Shown here in pieces: positions 15,103-27,159 of a stretch of 64,000 nt of DNA (position 1 is its first letter; each line of letters starts with the position of its first letter). The notes under the pieces were generated by a model that worked only from the letters and a program-made list of their open reading frames with translations, searched no databases and was not told where the DNA came from. The translations under genes and the position numbers were made by a program. This stretch comes from Brachynemurus nebulosus (lineage: Eukaryota; Arthropoda; Insecta; Neuroptera; Myrmeleontidae), in NCBI GenBank assembly GCA_035578155.1, contig JAPWDM010000016.1, positions 11,758,108-11,822,107 of the forward strand, in the 5' to 3' direction.

Positions 15103-16692
15103 CAGACAAGTCCCCTATAACGCGATTAATTCGTATCGCGTTATATGGAAACCGTGTTATAAGGAACTCAGAATTAACTGATATCAGTAATGCGTTCTAT
15201 GGAAACTGTGTTATGAGAAACATAGAAATAAGTAAAATCAGATTATACCGCGTTATGGCGAAGCTACTGCCGCGTTATATGGTAAAATTTTATAACAGAA
15301 ATGGCACCGAATAACTATGTAGAATAAAATAAATATATAGAATTTTACATACCGTAGACCGGGGTGAATATGGACGAATTCAGATTTGACACCGTATTTT
15401 TTTTGTATTTATTTTATGAGTACTTAATCTTTAACATATAAAAAATTTACGCGAGGATGGTCACTTTATCACAGTATCCAAAAAATTTTAAAAATATCGG
15501 TGGTTTTTGAAAAAATAACAAAAATCGTATAATTTCTTCTATATGAAAAATTGGAGTCAAAAGAGACGATAAAAGGGTGAATGGGGACAACCCGTAGGGT
15601 CGACCAAAATTGAAATTTAATATAAAATAATTTCGAATTTTTTGTATTTATACATTCAAAAAAGAAATAATACTTGATGATTTTCTGTAGAAATAAACGT
15701 AGAATCTAAAATAAAGTTTATAAAATATAGAAATGTTATGCTGAATGTGTTTATAAAAAATATCGAATGACTTGATAACCTTGAAAGTGCTGTGCTCTCT
15801 TCTATGTTCCAATACATGCTTCATCCGTCCCTAATCACCCCACATTCGTCCCTTTATACTTTTATATAATGTCCCTATTAACCTATATCCTGTCCCTATT
15901 CACAACTTTTCCGTCCCTATTAATTTCCAACTTAGCCCAAATGTCAAGTCCTCATTATTTCCTCTTAAAAAAAATAAAAACAACTAAAAGTCTGCAGCCT
16001 TCGTTTTTCAGATATGTTCCAAAATAATTAAATTTTCGATTAAACAACAATTTATTCATAAGAACATCGAAATAAATAATTTTTAGATAAAGTTTTAAAG
16101 TACAAAATATGGCACTGTTTGAAGACGTCAATCTAAACTCAATTTTTAATATTTTATATTCAACTTTAAGCTTAGTCACTATTGTTACCCGAAAGAATAA
16201 TGATTATACTATAATTTAAGTAAAATATATATTCGCATTTACAATTAGTATTTTTAAATTAAGTTCATGAATAACATTTTTCGTTTGGTCCCTATTCACC
16301 CGCCTGTCCCGATTGATCCCACTCTACGGTATTTAAATTTTGGTTTATTAATTGCAATATATAGTTCACAATTCATAGAATAGTATTCATCATCACTGTC
16401 AAATATTTTCAGTCGAACCTTTCTTTTCTAAGAGGTCGAAAATTCTCCTCACATTGCAAATTTTCTTTTTGTTTTTTATAAATAGTTTTATTTTGTAGTT
16501 CTACAAAACACTGAAATAAGTACTGCCACAGATAATTTTTTCAAGCCATTTGAGTTACTGAAATGTTCTTGTACACAATAACACATTCTGATTAGACCGC
16601 GTTATAGGAAAGTTCTCGCCATTTCGCTCCGCGTTGGAAATCGCCATGGAAATCGCATTGAAAAAGCACCGCGTTGTAGGAGACTTGATTGT
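15103..16692. mobile_element. TIR element with ACGCG-rich ends, split by a nested element
   Basis: Left end CAGACAAGTCCCCTATAACG and right end (reversed) CAATCAAGTCTCCTACAACG are related, and both arms carry repeated CGCGTTATA-type motifs (15120-15290 and 16595-16680). The 15352-16329 element lies inside. The target duplication is not clear, so the outer limits are approximate. No transposase is visible. Confidence 0.6.
15352..16329. mobile_element. TIR element, TA duplication, nested
   Basis: The ends read CCGTAGACCGGGGTGAATA and, reversed from the right, CCGTAGAGTGGGATCAATCG. TA flanks both sides (15350-15351, 16330-16331). Near the right end the motif GTCCCTATTCAC and variants recur about six times (15830-15930, 16290-16310), which look like subterminal repeats. 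It is 978 bp with no coding frame of note. Confidence 0.7.
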
Positions 16693-16828
16693 GTGTGTAA
16701 GCAAATAAGTAGAATACTTTTTTTCTCTGTAAAATGTGGAACGATTAAACAAACACACGTGCAAAAAAGAAAAATATGAAATCATTGCGCAATTAGAAAA
16801 TTACGCACATTATGTGCTTAAAAATAAA

Positions 16829-17373
16829 TCTATACATATAATAAAACTGTAACGAGACCATTTATGTACAAGAAATATTTTTTGAAAATTGTACACTAGT
16901 ATTGTAAATAGTTATCGATGTAGATATCAAAACAGCAATTTTTAAAATTTTTGTCTGTCTGTCTGTTCACGCATCACGTAAAAACAACTGGACGGATTTT
17001 AATGAAATTTGGTGTGATAACAACTTATTACCTGGGTCAACATCTAAGATACTTTTCACTCCAGGAAAACGTCTCTTTCCGACGGAAAAATAGAAAAACC
17101 ATTTTGAGCATGTGCACACATTACGCAAAACCTATTGAACAGATTTTGATTAAATTTGGTGTGGTGATTACTTGGGTCAACATTTAAGATACTTTTTACT
17201 ACGGGAAAATGTCTCATCCCCACGGGACAATAAAAAAACCATTTTGAGCATGTGCATGCATTACGCAAAAAATTATTGTTCTATGCAAGTTCTGTATATA
17301 ATTATTACACTTATATACTTCTCATTGAGTTTATAACAATGCGTCGCGCGAACAACGCCGCGGGTACAGCTAG
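16829..17373 (+). mobile_element. Helitron, non-autonomous, complete
   Basis: Begins TCTATACATATAATAAAACT after an A and ends GGGTACAGCTAG before a T, matching the 5'-TC...CTRR-3' structure and A|T insertion site of Helitrons. A GC-rich hairpin-forming stretch (CGCGCGAACAACGCCGCG) lies about 10 nt before CTAG. The 545-bp body encodes neither Rep nor helicase. Two relatives in reverse orientation are at 1-338 and 2834-3115. Confidence 0.85.
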
Positions 17374-19799
17374 TATTAAATATGTAGACTTGGAATTTTT
17401 TTTTGTTTAATTATTTATTGAAAGAATTTTACTTAGAGGTGATTATGTCCTACGTCTTTTTATGTACGTTTACATTTAAACTAACTTATTTATAATCAAC
17501 TGAGACAATCCATGGAAAAAATTCATTTTGTTTTTTAGGGTTCCGAAGAAATAAGTTTCGAAACCCTTAAAAATTCATCATGTTTGTCAGTCAATTCGTT
17601 TATCACACCTCCACACTTCCTATATCTTTCGGCCCAAGAAAAAAAACTTTATAGGTATAGGTTTCAATTAATATTAGGGAAAAATTTCTTTTCTCGATAT
17701 CTTAAGCTACTTTTCTAAATTAGAAGAGCTCTTAAAATAAAATTGAGGTTCCTTTTACCATTTTAAATTTTGAAGCCTCATTTGCGAAATACTGAGCTTC
17801 AAAGTGGTAGTTTTTCGTCACCCACTGTAATTTTCAAACTACTGATCCAAAAAATCTGAAAAAATACAGGTAATATTCCAATTGCGCTGTCAATACTAAT
17901 TACGTGATGATTTCGTTCCCTACAATTCCTAAAGAAACATATAAACTTTAAAGTTCAATATTTTACAAATGAAGCTTAAAAATGAAAAATTGTCGAAGAA
18001 ACGTAAACTTCATGTTACTGACGATATCCCGCACGATAGGATACCTAGAATTATTTTATTTTTGTGACGTGAGTAATGCATGTCCGAGTAACACTGTCGA
18101 ATGTATTAATCTATTTTTATGATAAATCAAAAAAATAAATAAATAAATAAAAATATACATACTTAAATGCTTTATATTTCACTACGAAAGCTATATCAAA
18201 AACTAGCTACTGAGGAACTGATGCATGTCCAACACGTACTTGACGTTTGTTTTCTTTAATGTATTTACTGGTGGAAAAATAATGTGAACAATTTTAGGAA
18301 ATGTTCGTTTGCCAATGAAAAGACAAATATTGCGTGTAATAAAAACGTTTTGCAATATTATGGGTTTCTCCGTTTAACCACAAATTACAATTATTAAAAT
18401 AAACACATTCTTTTTATACATATAATTTGAAATTCAAGAAGTACAAACTCTATAAACTATAAAGATAAGGAAGGAATTACATCTGAGTTCCAGTAATTTA
18501 ACTTTCGGAATTTTATCACTTTTAAGCTTTATTCCAGCACATAGCAATGATCACAAAATGTACGGTTATAGCATGTACACAATAAACTTACAGTGTGTAG
18601 TATACACAATAGTATTTTTCTACAATCATAATAAAAAGTAGGCTTTTGGGCGCTGTGGAAAAACGCAAAATATATGTTTGCCAAGGGCTTTAAAGCAAAA
18701 AGTAGTACTTGATTGCTCACTCAACATGTATTTAATTACAAATCGAGTACGTGTTGTTTGTATTTTCTATGGCAACAAATAAACCGGTTCTAAACTTCAT
18801 ATTATTTTTATCGTGATCAAGTAAAATATCAATGTTATTAATATAGCACGGAGCTTTAGTGCATTATAAATCATCCTGTCAAAAAATTGAATATTTTTCA
18901 GGAGCGCAAAAATAAGTACGGGGGTCAAGAAATGACAACAAACTGTATATGTATGTCTGTATATGTATATATATACTATACTTGTGTGTGTATGTATATG
19001 TACTAGTATGTCTTTGGTTTGCTCATCATATTTTCAATCATGCATTCAATGATAAAAAAAAACGTATTAACAAGTATTTACAAACTTTTTTTTTTAAAAT
19101 TGTTACTTAAAATGTACAGGCGAACTTCAAAACAAACGCAGTCCCAACAAACGCATCAAAAAACCCATTTCACCATTATATTGTTCATCCAAAAAGAGGC
19201 TAAATAGCGGAATTTGACAAAAGTTCTAAAATATTCTATTCAATAGGACAAATCTATTCAATAGGACTATTCAAAAAAATATAGACAAATCGACTCAATA
19301 TGGGATTGATAATAGAATAAATATGATAAACGACGATATTTAACAAAAGTTCTCGAACATTCTTCACCGGTCCCTCAATTTACGCGAATATCCGTTCCAA
19401 GGGGATTCAATTTACGCGGATAAAAATCGCGTAAACTGAATCCGTCATAAAAGCAAAAATAGTGGAAACATAAGCTACTAACAATTTTACAGAATTTCAT
19501 AATACAAATTGATAAAGAATATGTCGAGAATTACATACTAAAATTTTAAAAATATCGTTATTTTCAATATTGATAATTTTCGATAACGAAAAGTAGGTTT
19601 TGACAGTCGAAATACGTTCGGAACATCCACAACTTGCTTCGCTTAAGCCTTTAAAAATTTCGTTATTTTTTCACTACGATACACCGTTTGCGAGATATTT
19701 ACGATTAAAAGTTTACGATTACGAAAAGTAACGAATTGTCATTTTTAAAAAAAATATACTATCGTAGACCAAATCAGTGGGACTAATGGGGCCTAAATT
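17374..19799. other. AT-rich spacer, no gene recognised
   Basis: Contains a short hairpin near 17540-17571 (AGGGTTCCG ... CGAAACCCT), an (AAAT)n run near 18127-18152 and a GTATATGT-rich run at 18947-19010. At 19372, TCCCTCAATTTACGCG resembles a pogo-like terminus but its partner was not found. No gene is seen. Confidence 0.45.
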
Positions 19800-20660
19800 A
19801 ATCAATTATAACCAGTTTACGATAAACAATCTTTACTAGTTCTCAAACAGAACATTCTAAAAATTTTATTAAATATCTTTATTTAGCTTCTATTTCAATA
19901 ATTTTTCTAATGGTGATACTGGTTTTTCGACATCTTTATTAATTTTCGAATAGAAATTTTTGTCAAATTTTTCCACCTGTATTCAACTTGTTTTTCGATG
20001 ATTAAACAAATGGTGAAGTAGATTGTTCGATATCTTTGCTGATTTCCATATAGAACATTCTCGAACTTTCGTTAAATTTCGCTACATGGATCCTTTTTCA
20101 ATAACTAGTTCGATGGCGAAATCAAGTTTTGGGTATCTTATCTGATTTTCAGATATAATATTCTAGAACTTTAGCTGAATTTCATTTTTTGGTCACTTTT
20201 CTGATGAACAATTTGATGATGATGCCAAATTTTCAAGAATTTTTCTGATTTTCAAAAAGAATATTCTAGAACTTTTGACGAATTCTCCTATTTGGACACT
20301 TTTTTGATGTCTAATCCAATGGTGAAGTCGGTTTTTGAATATATTTTCTATTTTTCGAACAGAATTTTCTCGAACTTTTCCCGAATTCCATTAATTGATC
20401 GCTTTTCGATGAAAAACTTGGTGGTGAAATTAGATATTCGATATTCTTTCTAATTTCTAAAAAGAATATTCTAGAAGTTTTTCAAAATATCGGTACTTGG
20501 TTACTTTTTCGTTAGTCAATCCATTGATTAAAGATTTTTTATATCTTTTCTGATTATTGAAAGAATATTCTAGAACTTTACCAGATTTTGCTATTTAAGC
20601 ATCTTTTCGATGACCAACGCAGTGGTGAAATCGAATTATGTAATAGTTTTAATTTATCTG
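19800..20660. repeat. Decayed satellite, period ~103 bp, about 8 units
   Basis: The motif GAATATTCTAGAACTTTT and variants recurs at 19850, 19953, 20053, 20156, 20259, 20362, 20464 and 20563, giving spacings of 103, 100, 103, 103, 103, 102 and 99. Each unit also carries a TTTTCGATGA-like and a GGTGAAAT-like segment. Units differ from each other considerably, so the array is old. Confidence 0.8.
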
Positions 20661-20762
20661 TATCTTTGTACAAGAAATATCTCATAAAAATTTACAAGAC
20701 TCTCCTCTCAGACATGTTTTTTCAATTTCGAAAGAAAAATGCGTATGTATTGGTCACACGGA

Positions 20763-20765
<3 letters not shown>

Positions 20766-20797
<32 letters not shown>

Positions 20798-21084
20798 ATT
20801 AAAAATTTTTTGTGTAAACAAATCATTATATATGTATACAAGGTGGAATTTTGATAACTCTTGTACCTTTTGGTGAATTTCGACAAAATTTAACGATGAT
20901 TTAGAACGGTATTTGTCGGAAACAACATAGCTATGTTTTAAGCTATGATGTTTCCCATAAATTTCGTTCTAAATCATCGTTAAATTTTATCGAAATTCAC
21001 CAAAAGGTACAAGAGTTATTAAAATTTCACCCTGTATACATATATAATGATTTGTTTACACAAAAAATTTTTAATGTTTTTTTA
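20766..21084. repeat. Poly-A run and near-perfect palindrome
   Basis: About 30 A residues (20767-20796) precede an inverted repeat: arm 20793-20925 (AACATTAAAAATTTTTTGTG ...) matches the reverse complement of about 20945-21084. The arms contain TACAAGGTGGAATTTTGATA and its mirror. It could be a foldback MITE; no target duplication was identified. Confidence 0.75.
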
Positions 21085-21690
21085 CTAGTTTTCGACTAAT
21101 TACTACTAACTTGAATTGTAAACAAGGTTAAGAATCAATTAGTGTATTATGTAAACTGAATCAAACTTGGGAATATATAATTTTATTGACTGTTAAACTT
21201 TATTTTGTAAATTAAAATTAGAATTTTAGAGCAAATAGCCTAAATAGCTCAAGTGCTATAATAATAATAAAAAAAAATTTATTGTTGTCTCATTAGAATT
21301 TAAGAAAATTTTATGGTAATTGATAAAAAAGCCTTGTTTTACTTTTAAATAAACAGTCGTGTTATACTAAGACTAAAAAAATAAGGGTGTCCGGCTTTTT
21401 TACCCAAATGTCCGGCTAAACTGACTGCTGTGTCCGGCCTTCCGGTTTTAAGATCTGGCAACCCTATATACAGGTATAGCATACTTGTATGTCTTACAAG
21501 CAGATAATACTGGTGTTATTTGTTTTCAAAAATGTTAATTAAAAAACAAAATCATTATGCCGACATAAAACTATTATTTCAATTTTAATGTGCATTACTG
21601 AAAAATTGCAACCATGTAATATGATGCAAGTTTTATTAATTCTTACATGCATTTACGCATAATATAAGAGTCCTTGCTGGTTAGTGGTCT

Positions 21691-21815
21691 TTTAGCGAAT
21701 TTCCAAAATGGAATTCAGCTATTACAGCCACTGTCATGACGAGACTTGAGCCCGGGACTATGGCCGAAATTTGTTTTGAAGTCCCTAGAAACCGAAAATA
21801 ATATTCACTCAAATT

Positions 21816-21912
<97 letters not shown>

Positions 21913-22235
21913 GTGTCCGCACGATAACTCTCAAACGAAATGTCGTAGGTTTACGAAATTTGGTGAAAATGTTGCAATTACTAAACCGTTGGACAAGTTC
22001 GTTAGCCAGACACGTCGGATGCCAGGAACATGGTTTTTATTCTTGCACAAAATTAGTTTTTGCCAAAATTTCCACTTATTTAAAAATTTTTGCGAAATAT
22101 TTTTACACCATTTAAAAGAGGAGAAAAAATTACATAAAAAAAAAGGTCTTTAAACTATTATTCTATGTCAACTAGTATGTCAACGAGAAAAACTGATTTT
22201 TATAAACGGAAATTCGCTATGTTATGCAGGATGCT
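21691..22235 (+). mobile_element. (TA)n-centred repeat family, complete copy
   Basis: Inverted terminal motif TAGCGAATTTCC (21693-21704) and GGAAATTCGCTA (22208-22219). The middle is (TA)n, 21818-21904. Both halves match those at 7487-7676 and 8476-8790. Conservation runs a few bases past the right motif (TGTTATGCAGGATGC), so the true end may be outside it. The 135-aa open frame across the TA tract is not a gene. Confidence 0.75.
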
Positions 22236-22461
22236 GCGACTGGGGTATTTTAATTTGCGCCATTTAAAAGAATATTTGTAAGTTTCCCTGACCTTTCAAA
22301 AAGCTTTATTTACAATTTAATCAATGAATAAATATACATATTCTATCAAAAATGTGATAAACACTGATAGTTGATTGACGGATTGACTATCATAACACAA
22401 ACAATCAGATTACATTTTAATATATTATAATAACGCATTTATTTTCTATCAAGTTTAGTAA

Positions 22462-22650
<189 letters not shown>

Positions 22651-25600
22651 CGCCCTGTGGGTGGGGGCTTCACTTTGCAGAATTTGCCCACAGTAAGTCC
22701 TGCTTGTCGTAAAAGGCGACTAAAAGGACAACCCATTAGGATGGAGAAGTTAAAAAAAGAAAAGCCTCGGAAAAATGCCGCTGCCGGTGGAGCGACCGGG
22801 CGCATCAGGGTCACCACTGAATGTGACAGCTTAGATCGCGGTGACGACAGGCTGGGTTCTAGGCAGCCACCTGTCAGCTGTAACAACACCTTCAGCCAAA
22901 ATGCTACTGCCCTACTTACGGAGCCCCCAACACCTTTGGCTCAGCCGACTTTAAGTGTTTCCTCGGAGCATCCTTTGGGGACCACTAAAGCTGGTAAGAA
23001 GCGTGTGCGTATGCAATGGACAGATGAACTGAATGAATTCATCGTACGCACATACTTCAAAGTTACTAGACTTGAAACGGACAAAACTGGTTACCGTACA
23101 AAATTACATCAAGAGTTCGCGCACAGCTACCCTCACCTAAGTCGCGTTACTGAACAGAGACTGGCAGACCAAAAACGTGTCATTTTTACCAATAACCTCA
23201 TCCCTTCCTCCCTCATAAACACCATTAAAACACAAGTCGCACATCAATTTGCTCAAAATGAAGAAAGTCAGGACGACGGCCCACCAGAAATGGAGAGCCC
23301 CACACAAAACGACACTCAACAACTTGTCGAGAATGAGCCTGACCACCATGAGACAGCAGTAAATGACACCCTACTGCAAAAGATCGAACTGGAATTTAAC
23401 ACAGCGCTTACTGAATTTGAAGGGACGGACCCCACACATAGGTACTTGTTGCCTAAACAACACACCTCACGTAGATTGGCTGAGATCGTTGAGATATTAA
23501 ACAATACAATACTGCCTAAACACTTGGAAACATGTGACAATTTTATCGAGTTACACACAGCTATCTATTGTGGAGCCGTTGCAGCTATACGTTGTAACGG
23601 GTCCGATGTAACACCACCTGTAGCGTACAACTCGAAGGAACACAAAACTCCTGCCTGGGAAACACGATTGAATAAACGCATCAGCAATATCCGATGCAAC
23701 CTCGGCAGGATCACCCAATACCAACAGGGTACGAGGTCCAAACGGCTCAACAAATACATACACGACATATTACGCAAACACACAGTACACACACAATACG
23801 AGGAACCCAATAAAACACTCACAGAGATCAGAGATACGCTTCACCAAAAATTAACAGCACTAGCGAAGCGCTTACGAAGATATAAGACCAGTACTGAACG
23901 CAGACGACAAAACCAAGCGTTCAGCAGAAACGAGAGACGGTTTTATCAGTCTCTAACGAACACGGTAACTGACAGTAATGGTCTACCGGAGAAGAACGCA
24001 CTCCATAGTTTTTGGGCGAATATATGGTCCAACACCATTGACCATAATGACAAAGCCAGCTGGATCGATACAGAGTGCAGGAATAACGAACATCTTCCGG
24101 AGATGCCCTATACGGACATTACTACAGAGGACGTCTCCAGAGCTTTACAGAGATCGCATAACTGGAAGGCACCTGGCATCGACAACATACAAAACTACTG
24201 GCTCAAACACTTTACATCAACACACAAGTATCTCGCTGAACACTTTACACTATTTATAAGAACACCAAACCTGACACCGAAGTTCCTAACGCAGGGTATC
24301 ACATACATGAAATCTAAAAACAGTGATACAAAAAATCCTGCGAATTATAGGCCTATCACCTGCTTACCTACAGTGTATAAGATTTTGACGTCCTGTCTGG
24401 CAGAAAAGATCAATGAGCATTGTCAGATTAACACCATACTGACAGAAGAACAAAAGGGATGTCGAAAGAGGTCACAAGGCTGCAAAGAGCAGCTTCTGAT
24501 TGACTCCGTAGTACTGGAACAAGCGAAAGGGAGAAAACGTAACCTGTACACAGCGTTTATTGATTATAAAAAGGCATTTGATTCGGTCCCGCACTCCTGG
24601 TTACGGAGAGTATTGGAGTTGTACAAAATACACCCAAGTATCGTGAACTTCCTTGGAACGATCATGTCCGACTGGCGAACGACCTTACATTTAAGTATTG
24701 GTAATGAAAAAACAACAAGCGACCTTATTCAAGTAAGACGCGGCATATTCCAAGGTGACTCATTGAGTCCATTATGGTTTTGTCTCGCAATGAATCCACT
24801 TTCTCGCCTGTTAAATGAAACCAAATACGGTTACAATGTAGGTACGCAAACGAATTCGCGCCATACCATTTCACATCTAATGTACATGGATGATATTAAG
24901 ATCTATGCAGCTACTAAACATCAATTACAGCAGCTGCTGGGACTTTCCAACGAGGTTTCGCGAGACCTCTGTATGGAGTTCGGAATCGATAAATGTCGAA
25001 CACAATGTCGTTCTGGAGGAAAACGAGATGCGGTCGCATTCGAACTCGAACCAGAGTCTGTTATGCAGCCCATGGACGAGGGAGAGTCGTATCGGTATCT
25101 CGGATTCAATCAGGACGAACGTATAGATCACAGCGCTGTAAAACAACACCTGATGCAGCAATACCTAACGCGTGTACGGAGATTACTGAGCACCCACCTT
25201 GATGGAAAAAAAACCATCAAAGCAATTAACACCTACGCAGTTCCGGTGCTAACATACTCATTTGGGGTAATCAAATGGACGCCTACGGACTTGACAAACA
25301 TCGAGATCAAGACCCGCGTCCTTATGACCAAATACAGAATTCATCATCCCAAAGCAGCGATAGAACGATTGACGCTGCCAAGAGCCGAAGGCGGTCGAGG
25401 TCTTATAGACATAAGAAACACGCATAATAAACAGGTTCATAACTTGCGAGAATACTTTTACACCAAAACACACACATCACACTTACACAATGCAATAATC
25501 CAAGCCGACAAGGCATACACACCATTAAACCTCTCACACACAGAAATGCCAGATAGTTTTTGCCGTTTGGTCACGAAGGAGGACAAAATTCAGCAATGGA

Positions 25601-27142
25601 TTCGGAAGCCTTTACATGGGAGACATCCACATGATCTTAATCAGAGTAACGTCGACAAAGCAGCGTCGCACGCCTGGTTGAGTCAAGGAAGTCTTTTCCC
25701 GGAGACTGAAGGATTCATGCTAGCTATACAAGATCAAGTAATTCATACAAAGAATTACTCAAAATACATACTTCGTGACCCGTCAATGACATCTGACTCA
25801 TGCCGGAGATGCCATTCCAAACCTGAAACGATCCAACACATCACAGCTGCCTGTACTCAGCTCGCTCAGTCCGAATACAAACACCGTCACGACCAGGTTG
25901 GCAAAATCATATACCAGAAACTAGCGGTTAAGCACCACCTTATAACCGATAAAACACCTTACTACAAGCTCACACCAAAAGTAGTAGCGGAGAATGACTC
26001 CTGTAGACTTTACTGGGATCGGTCGATTATTACAGATAAGACCATAAATCATAATCGACCAGATATCACCTTCGTAATGAAAAACACTAAGACAACCTAT
26101 CTGATCGATATTGCGGTTCCAAATACACACAACTTACAAAAAACACACGCAGTTAAATTGGATAAATACACTGACCTCGCAGCCGAAATAAAACAACAAT
26201 GGCGAATGGAACATGTCCACATCGTTCCAATAGTGCTCAGTGCCACCGGGGTCATTCCACACACACTACATAATAGTTTGAGCCTCTTGGGTCTCCCAAA
26301 ATACACATATGTCACTATGCAAAAGGCAGTGATCATAAACACGTGTCGTATAGTACGGAAGTTCCTCAGTAATACGAATCCGACTGCGATACGTGAAAGC
26401 ACAAGACCTGCTTCTACTCCATCTGAGCCATCTACAATGAGCGAACAATACACTGACACTCATCCTACTGACACACAACACACATACATAAACACACAAT
26501 ACACTAACACTGAAACACAAACACTTAACACACATACAGATCCAGATTCGTCTGATGGAGAGGGAGGATCGACCAACTGCCGCACCATCACTGTTACCGC
26601 TCTGGTGCACAATCCTCCCCAACTCAATAACACACAAAGTCCGTCAACCTCTGTACCGTCTAAACGCGCAATTCCAGGAACACCCGATCTTAATGAGCAT
26701 TTTGATGAACCAGAACACATTTACACCAAGAAACGTAAAATAGAACGACACATCCACACACATACACGAACACACACACAAACACAAACAGTCCTTTCCC
26801 TTCCCTCTGTCCCTAATCCTACCTATTCTCTGGGGACACGAAAACGAACTAGGCTTTCACAGCCGTCTGTCATTGAGCCAACATCTACGCTCCCACAAAA
26901 GTCTCGTCGTACGAACCAGTGTACACCAAAATAGACGCATAACACCTCGTTTCAAGCAACAACAACAACATTATAAGGAGTGATGTGACAAACCCGTCCG
27001 TGAATGTACTACGGTACTTTTACGGATTGGTTTGGCACATTACCCTTCCACAGAGCCTAATACCTTGCATAATGCCGGTATAGGTGAATGTTACCCAGTA
27101 CTGTCCTACTGAGTAGTGAGCGCCAGGTTGGCGTAAAAGTCT
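22651..27142 (+). mobile_element. Full-length R4/Dong-type LINE
   Basis: Runs from the end of (TAA)n, through a 5' leader of about 90 bp (GTGGGTGGGGGCTTCACTTTG ...), one long ORF and a 3' UTR of about 200 bp ending GGCGTAAAAGTC, then back into (ATA)n at 27143. It has no poly-A tail, as expected for this clade. The last 250 bp recur at 31390-31622. The uninterrupted ORF and TAA borders on both sides indicate a young insertion. Confidence 0.85.
22741..26934 (+). CDS. R4/Dong-type LINE polyprotein (reverse transcriptase plus restriction-like endonuclease)
   Basis: Encodes a 1397-residue protein for target-primed reverse transcription in the nucleus. I start at the first ATG (22741); the frame is open further up but only from a GTG. 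Residues ~90-162 (WTDELNEFI ... ETRLADQ-like) resemble a Myb/SANT-type DNA-binding segment. The RT domain follows: NYRPITCLPT near 525, FIDYKKAFDSVP with catalytic D608, GIFQGDSLSP near 670, and YMDD with D717/D718. A CCHC knuckle has C1021, C1024, H1033 and C1038. The endonuclease has RPDI (D1108) and LIDIAVP (D1123), the PD-(D/E)xK arrangement of R2/R4-type LINEs. The C terminus then runs on for about 200 residues rich in T, H, N and P with a basic patch (KKRKIER), which is longer than I expect for the family. No stop or frameshift is seen, so it may be active. Confidence 0.9.
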   Translation: MEKLKKEKPRKNAAAGGATGRIRVTTECDSLDRGDDRLGSRQPPVSCNNTFSQNATALLTEPPTPLAQPTLSVSSEHPLGTTKAGKKRVRMQWTDELNEFIVRTYFKVTRLETDKTGYRTKLHQEFAHSYPHLSRVTEQRLADQKRVIFTNNLIPSSLINTIKTQVAHQFAQNEESQDDGPPEMESPTQNDTQQLVENEPDHHETAVNDTLLQKIELEFNTALTEFEGTDPTHRYLLPKQHTSRRLAEIVEILNNTILPKHLETCDNFIELHTAIYCGAVAAIRCNGSDVTPPVAYNSKEHKTPAWETRLNKRISNIRCNLGRITQYQQGTRSKRLNKYIHDILRKHTVHTQYEEPNKTLTEIRDTLHQKLTALAKRLRRYKTSTERRRQNQAFSRNERRFYQSLTNTVTDSNGLPEKNALHSFWANIWSNTIDHNDKASWIDTECRNNEHLPEMPYTDITTEDVSRALQRSHNWKAPGIDNIQNYWLKHFTSTHKYLAEHFTLFIRTPNLTPKFLTQGITYMKSKNSDTKNPANYRPITCLPTVYKILTSCLAEKINEHCQINTILTEEQKGCRKRSQGCKEQLLIDSVVLEQAKGRKRNLYTAFIDYKKAFDSVPHSWLRRVLELYKIHPSIVNFLGTIMSDWRTTLHLSIGNEKTTSDLIQVRRGIFQGDSLSPLWFCLAMNPLSRLLNETKYGYNVGTQTNSRHTISHLMYMDDIKIYAATKHQLQQLLGLSNEVSRDLCMEFGIDKCRTQCRSGGKRDAVAFELEPESVMQPMDEGESYRYLGFNQDERIDHSAVKQHLMQQYLTRVRRLLSTHLDGKKTIKAINTYAVPVLTYSFGVIKWTPTDLTNIEIKTRVLMTKYRIHHPKAAIERLTLPRAEGGRGLIDIRNTHNKQVHNLREYFYTKTHTSHLHNAIIQADKAYTPLNLSHTEMPDSFCRLVTKEDKIQQWIRKPLHGRHPHDLNQSNVDKAASHAWLSQGSLFPETEGFMLAIQDQVIHTKNYSKYILRDPSMTSDSCRRCHSKPETIQHITAACTQLAQSEYKHRHDQVGKIIYQKLAVKHHLITDKTPYYKLTPKVVAENDSCRLYWDRSIITDKTINHNRPDITFVMKNTKTTYLIDIAVPNTHNLQKTHAVKLDKYTDLAAEIKQQWRMEHVHIVPIVLSATGVIPHTLHNSLSLLGLPKYTYVTMQKAVIINTCRIVRKFLSNTNPTAIRESTRPASTPSEPSTMSEQYTDTHPTDTQHTYINTQYTNTETQTLNTHTDPDSSDGEGGSTNCRTITVTALVHNPPQLNNTQSPSTSVPSKRAIPGTPDLNEHFDEPEHIYTKKRKIERHIHTHTRTHTQTQTVLSLPSVPNPTYSLGTRKRTRLSQPSVIEPTSTLPQKSRRTNQCTPK

Positions 27143-27159
27143 ATAATAATAATAATAAT

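Noticed and set aside
16829..17373. First read as the tail of an RTE-type LINE or a SINE
   Set aside because: The TC start, hairpin, CTAG end and A|T insertion site fit a Helitron better, and the shortened copy at 2834-3115 keeps both ends.
22657..22740. Upstream extension of the LINE ORF
   Set aside because: The frame is open but begins with GTG; the first ATG is at 22741, so the extension is treated as leader sequence.
23137..26720. Antisense and out-of-frame open frames of 60-123 codons
   Set aside because: They are shadows of the long LINE ORF without domains of their own.
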